Virus record (IMG/VR): IMGVR_UViG_3300044641_005221
Span: 1-31,937 of that record
DNA: 31,937 nt
Reading direction: 5' to 3' (one strand)
Origin: a virus
Numbering within the stretch: the first letter of the stretch is position 1; each line of letters opens with the position of its first letter. Position numbers and translations under genes: made by a program. This document shows positions 14,697 through 21,904 of this stretch, piece by piece. Under the pieces are notes generated by a model. That model saw only the letters and a program-made list of their open reading frames with translations. It had not been told where the DNA came from and did no database searches.

Positions 14697-15907
14697 TGAA
14701 AAATTGTAAAGAACTTAAAGAATGTATAGCCTGTGGTGGTGACGATCTATCACAGGCCATTGACTTGGGCGATCAACCGTTAGCGAATAATTTTTCTAAA
14801 ACGCCTGAACAAAATGATTTGTATCCCTTAAAAGTCAATGTATGTAATCATTGTTATCACTTGCAACTTACTCATGTGGTTGATCCAGATATCATTTATA
14901 AAAATTATGCGTATGTAAGTGGAACCAGTCGTACAAATTTAGACTACATGTGGTGGTTTGCCAAATGGACCAGAGAGTATTCTAATTTTCAATTTGGTAG
15001 TGTTCTCGATATTGGATGTAATGATGGCAGTCAGCTTGATTGCTATAAAAACTTAGGATACTTAACCTACGGTGTAGATCCAGCAGAAAATTTACTTTCG
15101 ACCAGCACAAACAAAGGCCACCAAGTGGTTTGTGGATTTTGGAACGAACAGTCTATAAAGAATTTAAACAACAAGCAGTTTGACATAGTGGTTGCGCAGA
15201 ATGCTTTTGCACACAATCCGGATCCAGTCACTTACTTGAAGTTGTTACAGCCTCTAATGAAAACCAATGGTTTGTTTTTTATTCAGACCAGTCAATCAGA
15301 CATGATAAGAAATGGAGAATTTGACACAATTTATCATGAGCATGTGAATTTTTACAATGTGAATAGCATGAATGAATTGTGTCGAAGAGCCGGATGGTAT
15401 CTAATTGATGTAATTAAAACTCCTATACATGGCACAAGCTATGTTTTTGTTCTTGGATTAAGAAATAATAGACCAGAACATATCAAAAATTTAATTGCCG
15501 GCGAATCAGATTTGTTATCAAAAAACACATACGTCAATTGGGAAAAACGTGTTTCGTATATTGCCGAAGAATTCAACTCGAGAATAACACTGTTCAAAGA
15601 ACATGGATACCACATTGTGGGATACGGAGCCGCAGCCAAGGGAATGACATTACTGAATTTTGCAAACATCAAACTGGACTATATCATTGATGACAATCCA
15701 AACAAACAGGGAACATACAGCCCAGGACAAAATATCCCTGTGGTAAGTATAGAGCATTTGGAAACTTATCAAAATGATCAAAAGATTTTATTTGTACCTT
15801 TGGCTTGGAACTTTTTTACTGAGATAAAAGATAAAATACTTGGAAAAAGAAATAATTCAAACGATAGATTTTTACGTTATTTTCCGGAGGTAGAAGTTGG
15901 AGTTTAA
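14696..15907 (+). CDS. Deoxysugar C-methyltransferase (zinc-containing, three-domain)
   Basis: This 403-residue protein matches the TylC3/NovU/TcaB9-type C-methyltransferases that add a methyl to a 4-keto-deoxysugar nucleotide. An N-terminal zinc site has Cys10, Cys13, Cys50 and Cys53. The SAM domain has VLDIGCNDGSQLD (103-115). The catalytic region IYHEHVNFY includes Tyr213, His214, Glu215 and His216. The C-terminal domain has HIVGYGAAAKGMTLLNF and YIIDDNPNKQGTYSPG, diagnostic for the family. Together with the RmlB-like enzyme upstream it suggests a branched deoxysugar. The start at 14696 overlaps the previous stop by one base. Confidence 0.92.
   Translation: MKNCKELKECIACGGDDLSQAIDLGDQPLANNFSKTPEQNDLYPLKVNVCNHCYHLQLTHVVDPDIIYKNYAYVSGTSRTNLDYMWWFAKWTREYSNFQFGSVLDIGCNDGSQLDCYKNLGYLTYGVDPAENLLSTSTNKGHQVVCGFWNEQSIKNLNNKQFDIVVAQNAFAHNPDPVTYLKLLQPLMKTNGLFFIQTSQSDMIRNGEFDTIYHEHVNFYNVNSMNELCRRAGWYLIDVIKTPIHGTSYVFVLGLRNNRPEHIKNLIAGESDLLSKNTYVNWEKRVSYIAEEFNSRITLFKEHGYHIVGYGAAAKGMTLLNFANIKLDYIIDDNPNKQGTYSPGQNIPVVSIEHLETYQNDQKILFVPLAWNFFTEIKDKILGKRNNSNDRFLRYFPEVEVGV
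15886..15890 (+). promoter_or_regulatory. Ribosome-binding site deciding a TTG start
   Basis: GGAGG lies six bases before TTG at 15897. The nearest in-frame ATG (15918) would remove the first conserved strand of the DUF6165-like protein and has no ribosome site. This supports TTG initiation. Confidence 0.7.
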
Positions 15908-16250
15908 ATTTCCTGTGATGGAACTGGTTGATCGTTATACTATTGCTCAAGTCAAACATGATAGAACTGGTGGCGCCAATCAGGCTGAACTGGATTTCTA
16001 TGAACAGCAAATGTTGGCAATTGACAAGATCACAATATGGGATGAGTTGCAGGCGTTTCGAATTTTACACAACAAAATCTGGAGTCTAGAGGATGACTTT
16101 AAAAAATGTAGGATAGATGGTACAGATCTAGCAGAAATTGGCCGACGGGCATTGGAAATTAGAAACTATAACAATTTTCGTGTACAATTAAAAAACACAG
16201 TGGCTGAAAAATTAAATGATTCAGTAAGAGAAGTGAAAACAAATGTTTAA
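15897..16250 (+). CDS. DUF6165-like protein
   Basis: This 117-residue helical protein resembles the DUF6165 family often found in glycan clusters. It starts with a short strand and ELVDRYTIAQVKHDR, followed by helices ending in HNKIWSLEDDFKKC and a final IRNYNNFRVQLKN segment. The family function is not known to me. Translation probably starts at TTG 15897, supported by a GGAGG site. It overlaps the C-methyltransferase by 11 bases and the next gene by 8. Confidence 0.75.
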   Translation: MEFKFPVMELVDRYTIAQVKHDRTGGANQAELDFYEQQMLAIDKITIWDELQAFRILHNKIWSLEDDFKKCRIDGTDLAEIGRRALEIRNYNNFRVQLKNTVAEKLNDSVREVKTNV

Positions 16251-17295
16251 TTATGAAACAGGCGAATATGATATACAATTAAAGATACCCACTGATAACT
16301 ATCAAGTGAATCATGTTTTCCCACGTCATTTATACGAATTTGAAAATTTTCTCTCACAAATTACTGTTACAGATCAAAATACTTTAATTATATTGTTAGG
16401 TGCATTTCAATGCTTAGGAGAAGCGGATTTTTGGATCAAACCTTTAGAAAAATTCAGTAGATCAATCGCCAATCCAGTAGTTTTGTTCACAGGCAAACTC
16501 ACATGCAACACAAATTATTTGAAGACTGAACTTGGTTTTAGTTATCATAGAATTTCTATGTTTGACTTAGTAAGCAATAATTATTACAATAGAAATAATG
16601 AAAATATTTTGAGAGATTGGCGAAAGGATTGCTATAATTTTAGAACAAAAAAATTTTATTGGGCAAGCAGTAAAGATTGGTACACCAGGAGATACATTTT
16701 AGCAGGTTTAATTAAGTCTAAACTATTAGATGATGGATTGGTAAATTATAAATGTATTCACACAGATATTCCAGGACCTTGGATAGAGCATCATATTGCG
16801 CCAGCACATGCACAACACATTGATGATGAATGTAGGTCAATACAATCGCAAATACCTTTGCCTAGTTTAGATAACACTGTGGAATTTCCTCAAACTGATG
16901 TTAACTTTTATCTTGACAGTTTATTGGGAATAGTGACGGACACTTTTTTTGACTTAGGTGTTTTTTTAAGTGAAAAAGTTTTTAATGCCATCAACTATCA
17001 ACAATTGTTTTTTTATATCGGATATCAAAACACTTTACAATATTTAAAAAATCAAGGATATAATACTTTTGACGATATAATTGATACTGGATACGACACT
17101 ATTGCTGAACCAGGACAAAGACTAGTGGCTGCGAGAGCGAGTCTGATAGAATTTTTAAATCGCCCAATAGAAAAAATAAGAAGTGATTATGAAAAAAGTA
17201 TTCCTGCTATACAACACAACAAAGAATTATTACAAAAACAAAGACCCGATTTAGAATTTACAAATATTTTACAAAAGATTTTAAATGAACATTGA
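16243..17295 (+). CDS. Uncharacterised large protein, possible GT-B glycosyltransferase
   Basis: This 350-residue protein is AT-rich and lacks a named motif. The C-terminal half reads FFDLGVFLSEKVFNAI, then YIGYQNTLQYLKNQGYNTF, then DDIIDTGYDTI. This resembles the 'TEKxxKp...GxxxxLxxLGFxTF...iDExYD' pattern seen in uncharacterised phage and bacterial glycosyltransferase-like proteins. The N-terminal half includes a strand LIILLGAF and SKDWYTRRYILAGLIKSKL. The position just upstream of a GT9-type gene supports a transfer role, but I cannot assign substrate or family firmly. Confidence 0.65.
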   Translation: MFNYETGEYDIQLKIPTDNYQVNHVFPRHLYEFENFLSQITVTDQNTLIILLGAFQCLGEADFWIKPLEKFSRSIANPVVLFTGKLTCNTNYLKTELGFSYHRISMFDLVSNNYYNRNNENILRDWRKDCYNFRTKKFYWASSKDWYTRRYILAGLIKSKLLDDGLVNYKCIHTDIPGPWIEHHIAPAHAQHIDDECRSIQSQIPLPSLDNTVEFPQTDVNFYLDSLLGIVTDTFFDLGVFLSEKVFNAINYQQLFFYIGYQNTLQYLKNQGYNTFDDIIDTGYDTIAEPGQRLVAARASLIEFLNRPIEKIRSDYEKSIPAIQHNKELLQKQRPDLEFTNILQKILNEH

Positions 17296-18157
17296 ACAAC
17301 AAATGCAAATACTAGTTCGTCGCCGAGCAGCACTAGGCGATGTTATCATGAGTACAGGTGTAGTTCGCGAACTTAAAAATCGTTACAACTGCGATATTGA
17401 TGTGGCCACAGAGTTTCCTAATGTGTATGATAACAATCCCCATGTGAGAGCAATTTATCATACCAATGCAATGCCAGACCTGGCCAATTATGATCTATAC
17501 ATTAATTTGGATGATGCCTACGAGCACAATCCTGTCAATCATTATCTGGACAGCTATTTCTATCGTGCTTTTGGTTCATCAACAGTGGATCACAAAGAGC
17601 CAGAACTATTCCCAAACGAATTTGATGTAGATACTGTAAATCATTTTTTCGAACATAACGAAATAGATGAGTACATTGTAGTTCATATTAGACAATGGTA
17701 TTGGCCGTTGAAAAACATGAGCTGGGACACTTGGTATGCTGTATTTGAACGACTGTTTAGTGCTCGTACAGATTTTAAGATAGTGTGTGTAGGAACCGCA
17801 CAAGATGGATCAGTTGAACATCCCCTGTTCGTTGATGCCAGAGATCGATTAAATGTGCAACAACAAAAACTTTTAATGGATCATGCCAGATGCTTTGTGG
17901 GCATAGACAGCGGCCCGTATCATATAGCTGTGGCCAGTCAAACACATATTGTAAGTTTGCATACACATTTACTGCCAGAGCGTATTGCACCACTGCATAA
18001 ACCATATACCCCCATCTTGAGTGCAGTTGATTGTGTGGGCTGCAATGACGATCAAGTACGACCGGTGAGACAGGTCGTATGCAAACACGGGGATTTTCGT
18101 TGTAAAGATGCATTTGATGCAGACAAAATAGCCAAAAACATTTTAGAATTATTATGA
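17285..18157 (+). CDS. GT9-type (heptosyltransferase-like) glycosyltransferase
   Basis: This 290-residue protein resembles ADP-heptose:LPS heptosyltransferases. The N-terminal RRRAALGDVIMSTGVVREL (12-30) corresponds to the family's xGDxxxxtPxxxxL motif, and FVGIDSGPYHIAVA (204-217) matches the GxDSGpxHxA donor-site block. It is shorter than LPS WaaC/WaaF (about 320-350). It opens a chain of overlapping genes that includes HldE and HldD homologues, so ADP-heptose is the probable donor. Four cysteines near the C-terminus (VDCVGCND...VVCKHGDFRCKD) could bind a metal, which is unusual for GT9. Confidence 0.85.
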   Translation: MNIEQQMQILVRRRAALGDVIMSTGVVRELKNRYNCDIDVATEFPNVYDNNPHVRAIYHTNAMPDLANYDLYINLDDAYEHNPVNHYLDSYFYRAFGSSTVDHKEPELFPNEFDVDTVNHFFEHNEIDEYIVVHIRQWYWPLKNMSWDTWYAVFERLFSARTDFKIVCVGTAQDGSVEHPLFVDARDRLNVQQQKLLMDHARCFVGIDSGPYHIAVASQTHIVSLHTHLLPERIAPLHKPYTPILSAVDCVGCNDDQVRPVRQVVCKHGDFRCKDAFDADKIAKNILELL

Positions 18158-18915
18158 CAAGTTTCAAACATAGCGGCACAGCCGGCGATACAATTTATAG
18201 TTTAGATATTGTACGTAAATTAGGCGGCGGTAATTTTTTTATTGCACTGAACAATATTGAAAATTGCATTTTAAAATATACCGGGAGACCCGCAGATGTG
18301 GCTCCTGAGCATCGCGGTAGATATACTCAACAAGATTTTGAATTACTACGACCTTTAATTGCTAGACAAAGTTACATAACCAATGTGGATTCTTGGAATG
18401 TTGGCGATGTAGAAGTTGATATTGATCTTGATCATTTTAGAAGTTATCTTTACAGACAGTTTGAAGGCAACATTATTGAAGCATATCATAAAGCTTTCAA
18501 TCTGCCTTGGCATGATTCAATGTACAGTGACGTATGGTTAGAAGCTGATCCAAAACGTGAAGCGCCAATTGTGATCAATAGAACTCATCGTTATCTAGAT
18601 CCTGACAGTCATTCTACTTGGCTGCAAATGTGTCAAGATGCTGATTTAAAAAACAACTCAATCTTTGTGGGCACAGAAAATGAACACAAAGATTTTGTAG
18701 AATGGACAAAGTGCGATGTACCTTATAGACCAGTCAAAGATTTCAAAGAACTGGCCGATTTAATTGCAGGGGCTGACTTATTTTTAGGCAATCAAAGTTT
18801 GGCATATAGCATAGCAACAGGCCTTGGCAAAGACACCATGTTGGAGATACATAAAATAAAACCACTTCAATATAGCGAATGTTATTTTCCTAGGCCAGGA
18901 GCCAGTTACTTTTAA
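18154..18915 (+). CDS. GT-B-like glycosyltransferase, distantly GT9-like
   Basis: This 253-residue protein appears related to GT9. It starts with FKHSGTAGDTIYSLDIVRKL (4-23), which keeps the GD-x-I-Y-S pattern, and ends with ADLFLGNQSLAYSIATGLGK in place of the GxDSGpxHxA motif. Family members with Gln-Ser instead of Asp-Ser-Gly occur among phage and marine bacterial proteins I recall. It is coupled by 4 bases to the GT9-type gene and by 1 base to the heptose kinase. It could be a second heptosyltransferase or an inactive partner. Confidence 0.7.
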   Translation: MTSFKHSGTAGDTIYSLDIVRKLGGGNFFIALNNIENCILKYTGRPADVAPEHRGRYTQQDFELLRPLIARQSYITNVDSWNVGDVEVDIDLDHFRSYLYRQFEGNIIEAYHKAFNLPWHDSMYSDVWLEADPKREAPIVINRTHRYLDPDSHSTWLQMCQDADLKNNSIFVGTENEHKDFVEWTKCDVPYRPVKDFKELADLIAGADLFLGNQSLAYSIATGLGKDTMLEIHKIKPLQYSECYFPRPGASYF

Positions 18916-19646
18916 TGAAGATTTTGCTAGTAGGCGATAATGGTATTGACCAATACCAATTTGGAACAGTGACCAGGATCAGTCCTGAAGCACCTGTGCC
19001 TGTACTAAACTATTCACATACTGTGACAAAACCTGGTATGGCTGCTAATGTCAGAGATAATTTAGAACGATTGGGTGTTGAAGTAGATTTTGTGCACGGT
19101 GTCAAAACTTGCATCAAGACCAGAGTAATAGATCAAAAAACCGGCCAGCATATAGTAAGAATAGATCAAGACATACCTAGTCGTGCCGTAAAAATTGACT
19201 ACACAGACATCAACAAGTATAATGCTGTTATTGTAAGCGATTATAACAAAGGCAGCGTAGAATATGAGACCATTGAACAGCTTAGAAAGAATTATACAGG
19301 TCCTATTTTCGTTGACACGAAAAAATCCGACTTGGCCAGATGTGAGGGTTGTTATGTTAAAATTAACCAATTGGAATTTGAAGCAGCTAAAACATTCCCT
19401 ACTGAGCTTATTGTCACACTCGGGCGAGACGGAGTACGATATAAAGAACACAAGATTTCTACTCCACAAGTAGAGGCGTTTGATGTATGCGGGGCAGGCG
19501 ATACTTTCTTGTCTGCTCTCGCATACAACTACGTTTTATCTGGAGACATATTGGCTGCAATAAGATTCGCCACTCGAGCAGCCAGCGTGACTATTCAACA
19601 CATTGGTGTGTATAGTCCCTCATTGACAGAAATAGAACAGATATGA
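18915..19646 (+). CDS. hldA: PfkB-type heptose-7-phosphate kinase, HldE N-terminal half
   Basis: This 243-residue protein is a PfkB-family kinase of the HldE-N/HldA type, which phosphorylates D-glycero-D-manno-heptose 7-phosphate at O-1. RISPEAPVPVL (21-31) is the HldE signature. GMAANVRDNLERLG (41-54) corresponds to GGAANVAxNlxxLG, and DVCGAGDTF (190-198, catalytic Asp196) is PfkB signature 2. It is about 70 residues shorter than the roughly 315-residue bacterial domain. The main gap is between VEVDFV and the CIKTRVIDQ strand, so it is compacted but keeps its motifs. It overlaps the cupin gene by 4 bases. Confidence 0.88.
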   Translation: MKILLVGDNGIDQYQFGTVTRISPEAPVPVLNYSHTVTKPGMAANVRDNLERLGVEVDFVHGVKTCIKTRVIDQKTGQHIVRIDQDIPSRAVKIDYTDINKYNAVIVSDYNKGSVEYETIEQLRKNYTGPIFVDTKKSDLARCEGCYVKINQLEFEAAKTFPTELIVTLGRDGVRYKEHKISTPQVEAFDVCGAGDTFLSALAYNYVLSGDILAAIRFATRAASVTIQHIGVYSPSLTEIEQI

Positions 19647-20011
19647 CTAGACTAGAAGGTTATGTAGCAAAAGGATGGGGTTCAGAATTGATCTGGGCAA
19701 CCAACGACAAATACTGTGGTAAAATGATGAATTTTCAGACGGGTGCCAAATTCAGTATGCATTTTCATCGAGAAAAAGATGAAACATGGTATGTATTAAG
19801 TGGAAAATTTATTGTAAAGTATATTGATACCGTAAATGCACATCAGTACGAAAAAGAATTGAACGAAGGTGATACTTGGCACAATCCGCCTTGTATGCCA
19901 CATCAACTTATTTGTGTAGAACAAGGTACTGTAGTAGAAGTTTCAACACCAGATTCCGTAGAGGACAATTATCGTGTACAACCTGGGGATAGTCAGAAGA
20001 GTAATAGTTAA
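19643..20011 (+). CDS. Cupin, PMI-II-like
   Basis: This 122-residue single-domain cupin resembles the C-terminal domain of type II phosphomannose isomerases. It starts with KGWGSELIWATNDKYCGK and has SMHFHREKDETWYVLSGK with His40, His42 and Glu47, then HNPPCMPHQLI with His87, giving a full metal site. Its place between the two HldE halves suggests a role on a heptose or other sugar phosphate, perhaps isomerisation. No GmhA is present. That role is inference. It overlaps the following adenylyltransferase by 38 bases. Confidence 0.82.
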   Translation: MTRLEGYVAKGWGSELIWATNDKYCGKMMNFQTGAKFSMHFHREKDETWYVLSGKFIVKYIDTVNAHQYEKELNEGDTWHNPPCMPHQLICVEQGTVVEVSTPDSVEDNYRVQPGDSQKSNS

Positions 20012-20393
20012 TGGCACATTTGACATACTGCATCGCGGGCACATTGAGATGCTTAACTTTGCTCGTAGTCAAGGTACCTATTTGTTGGTAGCAATAGATT
20101 CAGACAGACAGGTTCGAGAATTAAAAGGCAAAAGCCGGCCAATCAACAATCAAGAGGATAGGAAATTTCAACTTGAAAATCTCAAGTCAGTAAATGCTGT
20201 TTGGATCTTTGACACTCAAGAAGAACTGGAACATATTTGTAAAATATATAAACCACATCTCATGGTAAAAGGCAGTGACTACAGGGGCAAGCCAATTACT
20301 GGTCAGCAGTACTGTGAAGAAATTAAATATTACGAACTAGTAAAAAATTATTCAACGAGTAAAACAATTGAAAATATTAATAACCGGAAATAG
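19974..20393 (+). CDS. hldC: Heptose-1-phosphate adenylyltransferase, HldE C-terminal half
   Basis: This 139-residue nucleotidyltransferase matches HldE-C/HldC. VNGTFDILHRGHIEML carries HxGH (20-23), and ELKGKSRPIN followed by R and LENLKSVNAVWIFD is family-typical. HLMVKGSDYRGK and a terminal YSTSKTIENI match the KGgDY and STT-x-I motifs. It would form ADP-heptose from heptose 1-phosphate. The only usable start is GTG 19974, with GAGG at 19961-19964. This gives a 38-base overlap with the cupin. A cytidylyltransferase specificity (TagD-like) is the main alternative. Confidence 0.85.
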   Translation: MYNLGIVRRVIVNGTFDILHRGHIEMLNFARSQGTYLLVAIDSDRQVRELKGKSRPINNQEDRKFQLENLKSVNAVWIFDTQEELEHICKIYKPHLMVKGSDYRGKPITGQQYCEEIKYYELVKNYSTSKTIENINNRK

Positions 20394-21153
20394 AGGATTC
20401 ATTGGCAGTCACGCTGTAAGTTTCTGGCACAAGTTGGGTGGCCACGAAATCTTCACCTATGAATGGGACGAGCGTACATTACCTAGGATTGATGGATTAG
20501 ACTGGGTACTTCATTTTGGAGCCATAAGCAGCACTACCGAACGAGATGTTGCCAAGGTCATGCGTCAAAATTATGATTTTAGCGTATGGTTGTATGAGGA
20601 ATGTAGAAAACACGATGTGAATCTACAATGGTCAAGTTCGGCAAGTGTGTATGGCCTTGGACAAGATTTCACCGAAACTGCGCCCGTTGATCCGCGCAGT
20701 CCGTATGCGTGGTCAAAGTATCTATTTGAACATTATGTGGAAAAGCATCCCACGCATGTTCGGTGCCAAGGATTTAGATACTTTAATGTGTATGGCGCCA
20801 ACGAACAGCACAAAGGATCGCAAGCCAGTCCATACTATCAATTTGATATTCAAGCTCGATCCACTGGAATCGTAAAAGTTTTTGAAGGCAGTGAAAACTT
20901 CAGAAGAGACTTTGTTCCTGTTGATCAAGTACTTGGAATACAATTTCAATTCATAAATTGCAACATTGAAGAGAATGGTGTATGGAATATTGGCACAGGT
21001 CAGACACGATCCTTTATGGACATTGCTCAGGAAAAAGCCAATCAATACGGCGCACTAATTGAACAGATCCCGTTTCCTAAGCATTTAGAGTATAGTTATC
21101 AAACTTATACTTGTGCAGACTTAACAAAATTGCAACACACTTTTGGCGGTTGA
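20368..21153 (+). CDS. hldD: ADP-heptose 6-epimerase, HldD-like (C-terminally short)
   Basis: This 261-residue extended SDR matches HldD, which converts ADP-D-glycero- to ADP-L-glycero-manno-heptose. It has ILITGNRGFIGSH (3-15), HFGAISSTTE (49-58), Tyr113/Lys117 in SPYAWSKYLFEHY and GFRYFNVYGANEQHKGS (135-151). FEGSENFRRDFVPVDQV and IPFPKHLEYSYQTYTCADLTKL close it. All are close to E. coli HldD, but the last 30 or so residues of the 310-residue family are absent. The start is TTG 20368, overlapping the adenylyltransferase by 26 bases. The stop lies inside the -35 box of the next promoter. Confidence 0.9.
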   Translation: MKILITGNRGFIGSHAVSFWHKLGGHEIFTYEWDERTLPRIDGLDWVLHFGAISSTTERDVAKVMRQNYDFSVWLYEECRKHDVNLQWSSSASVYGLGQDFTETAPVDPRSPYAWSKYLFEHYVEKHPTHVRCQGFRYFNVYGANEQHKGSQASPYYQFDIQARSTGIVKVFEGSENFRRDFVPVDQVLGIQFQFINCNIEENGVWNIGTGQTRSFMDIAQEKANQYGALIEQIPFPKHLEYSYQTYTCADLTKLQHTFGG

Positions 21154-21178
21154 CAAAAACTCTTGGACCTTATATAGT
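21150..21178 (+). promoter_or_regulatory. Sigma70-type promoter, TTGACA-N17-TATAGT
   Basis: A consensus -35 TTGACA (21150-21155) and TATAGT (21173-21178) are spaced by 17 bases. The -35 contains the hldD stop codon. The predicted start, about 21185, leaves a leader of only about 2 bases before ATG 21187. Confidence 0.75.
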
Positions 21179-21186
21179 AGTCAGCT

Positions 21187-21663
21187 ATGAAATACTGGGC
21201 TTACGGAATGAATACCAACATAGCGGAAATGGCACGTCGTTGTCCTACGGCTGTGTGTCTTGGCGCTGCCTGGATCAACAACTATGAATTTGTGTTCCGC
21301 ACTCATGCTGATATTGTAGAATCTCCGGGCAGCATCTGCTATGGGGTACTATGGGATATTACACCAGCCGATCTCAAAAGCCTAGATGCACTTGAAGGCT
21401 ATCCCTATTACTACAATAGATTTAGAGTGCGGGTGAATCTTGGCGATCATTTTGTGTATGCACTCACATATCAAATGACGGATCAAACTTACATACAAGA
21501 ACCTGGCAGTGGCTACTTGGAAATGGTTCGCGAAGGCTACGAACAAAACGGTGTGCCCACTGGCCAAATTGACCAGGCTATAAATATGGTATGCTTATCT
21601 CAGGATTGGACGAGTGCGGAATACCCGTATATATGGCCTGCAACGACCAAGGCCTTTGTTTAA
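21187..21663 (+). CDS. Gamma-glutamylcyclotransferase-like protein
   Basis: This 158-residue protein has the GGCT/AIG2 fold signature. An N-terminal YGMNTN (6-11) replaces the YGSNLN binding loop and RCPTAVCLGAAWINNYEF is the second strand pair. CYGVLWDITPADLKSLDALEGYP holds the expected catalytic Glu70, and a C-terminal GYLEMVREGYEQNG helix follows. Such enzymes release 5-oxoproline from gamma-glutamyl compounds, although phage members may act on other amide-linked substrates. It is transcribed from its own promoter, not from the sugar operon alone. Confidence 0.85.
   Translation: MKYWAYGMNTNIAEMARRCPTAVCLGAAWINNYEFVFRTHADIVESPGSICYGVLWDITPADLKSLDALEGYPYYYNRFRVRVNLGDHFVYALTYQMTDQTYIQEPGSGYLEMVREGYEQNGVPTGQIDQAINMVCLSQDWTSAEYPYIWPATTKAFV
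21579..21586 (+). promoter_or_regulatory. Exact T4 late box TATAAATA
   Basis: TATAAATA matches the T4 late consensus at all 8 bases. It lies within the end of the cyclotransferase gene. A start about 21592 would fit translation from ATG 21633 or 21684 of the next small frame, or read-through to the aminotransferase. Chance occurrence in coding DNA is possible. Confidence 0.35.
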
Positions 21664-21812
21664 TTCGCACTAGAGATAGACAAATGGCCCTGTTTGTTAG
21701 TCAAGCCAGCCGCGGAGTTGATCCAGAACTTAGACTTACAGTTGGTGGCGATCCAGGTACCCATCAAGAACATCCTCCAATTTGGCAGTTCGTTAGAAAA
21801 CTAGGCAAATAA
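21591..21812 (+). CDS. Small hypothetical protein, start uncertain
   Basis: The frame gives up to 73 residues, with a C-terminal half ASRGVDPELRLTVGGDPG and HPPIWQFVRKLGK. It overlaps the cyclotransferase by 73 bases if ATG 21591 is used. ATG 21633 or 21684 would reduce the overlap or remove it, and none has a convincing ribosome site. The region after 21663 would otherwise be empty. No function is recognised, and the gene itself is moderately uncertain. Confidence 0.45.
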   Translation: MLISGLDECGIPVYMACNDQGLCLIRTRDRQMALFVSQASRGVDPELRLTVGGDPGTHQEHPPIWQFVRKLGK

Positions 21813-21833
21813 TCAAAGTCGAACAAAAAACTT

Positions 21834-21862
21834 TTGACTACGGCTAGCTAATGCTATATATT
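21834..21862 (+). promoter_or_regulatory. Sigma70-type promoter, TTGACT-N17-TATATT
   Basis: TTGACT (21834-21839) and TATATT (21857-21862) are spaced by 17 bases. The predicted start near 21869 is 36 bases before the aminotransferase ATG, and an AAGGAG ribosome site is at 21893-21898. Confidence 0.75.
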
Positions 21863-21870
21863 GACTAGAG

Positions 21871-21885
21871 CTGGACCTTGTCCAG
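21871..21885 (+). other. 5'-leader hairpin of the aminotransferase mRNA
   Basis: CTGGAC and GTCCAG form a perfect 6-bp stem with a CTT loop. It would lie at the 5' end of the transcript, about 2 bases from the predicted start and 7 bases before the AAGGAG site. 5'-terminal hairpins are known to protect mRNAs from decay; that role here is inferred. Confidence 0.55.
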
Positions 21886-21904
21886 ACCATTCAAGGAGAG
21901 CAAT

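Noticed and set aside
17775-18179. 134-residue open frame on the minus strand
   Set aside because: It is antisense to the well-supported GT9-type gene and has no recognisable motif.
19062-19469. 135-residue open frame on the minus strand
   Set aside because: It is antisense to the HldE-N-type kinase, whose motifs are unmistakable.
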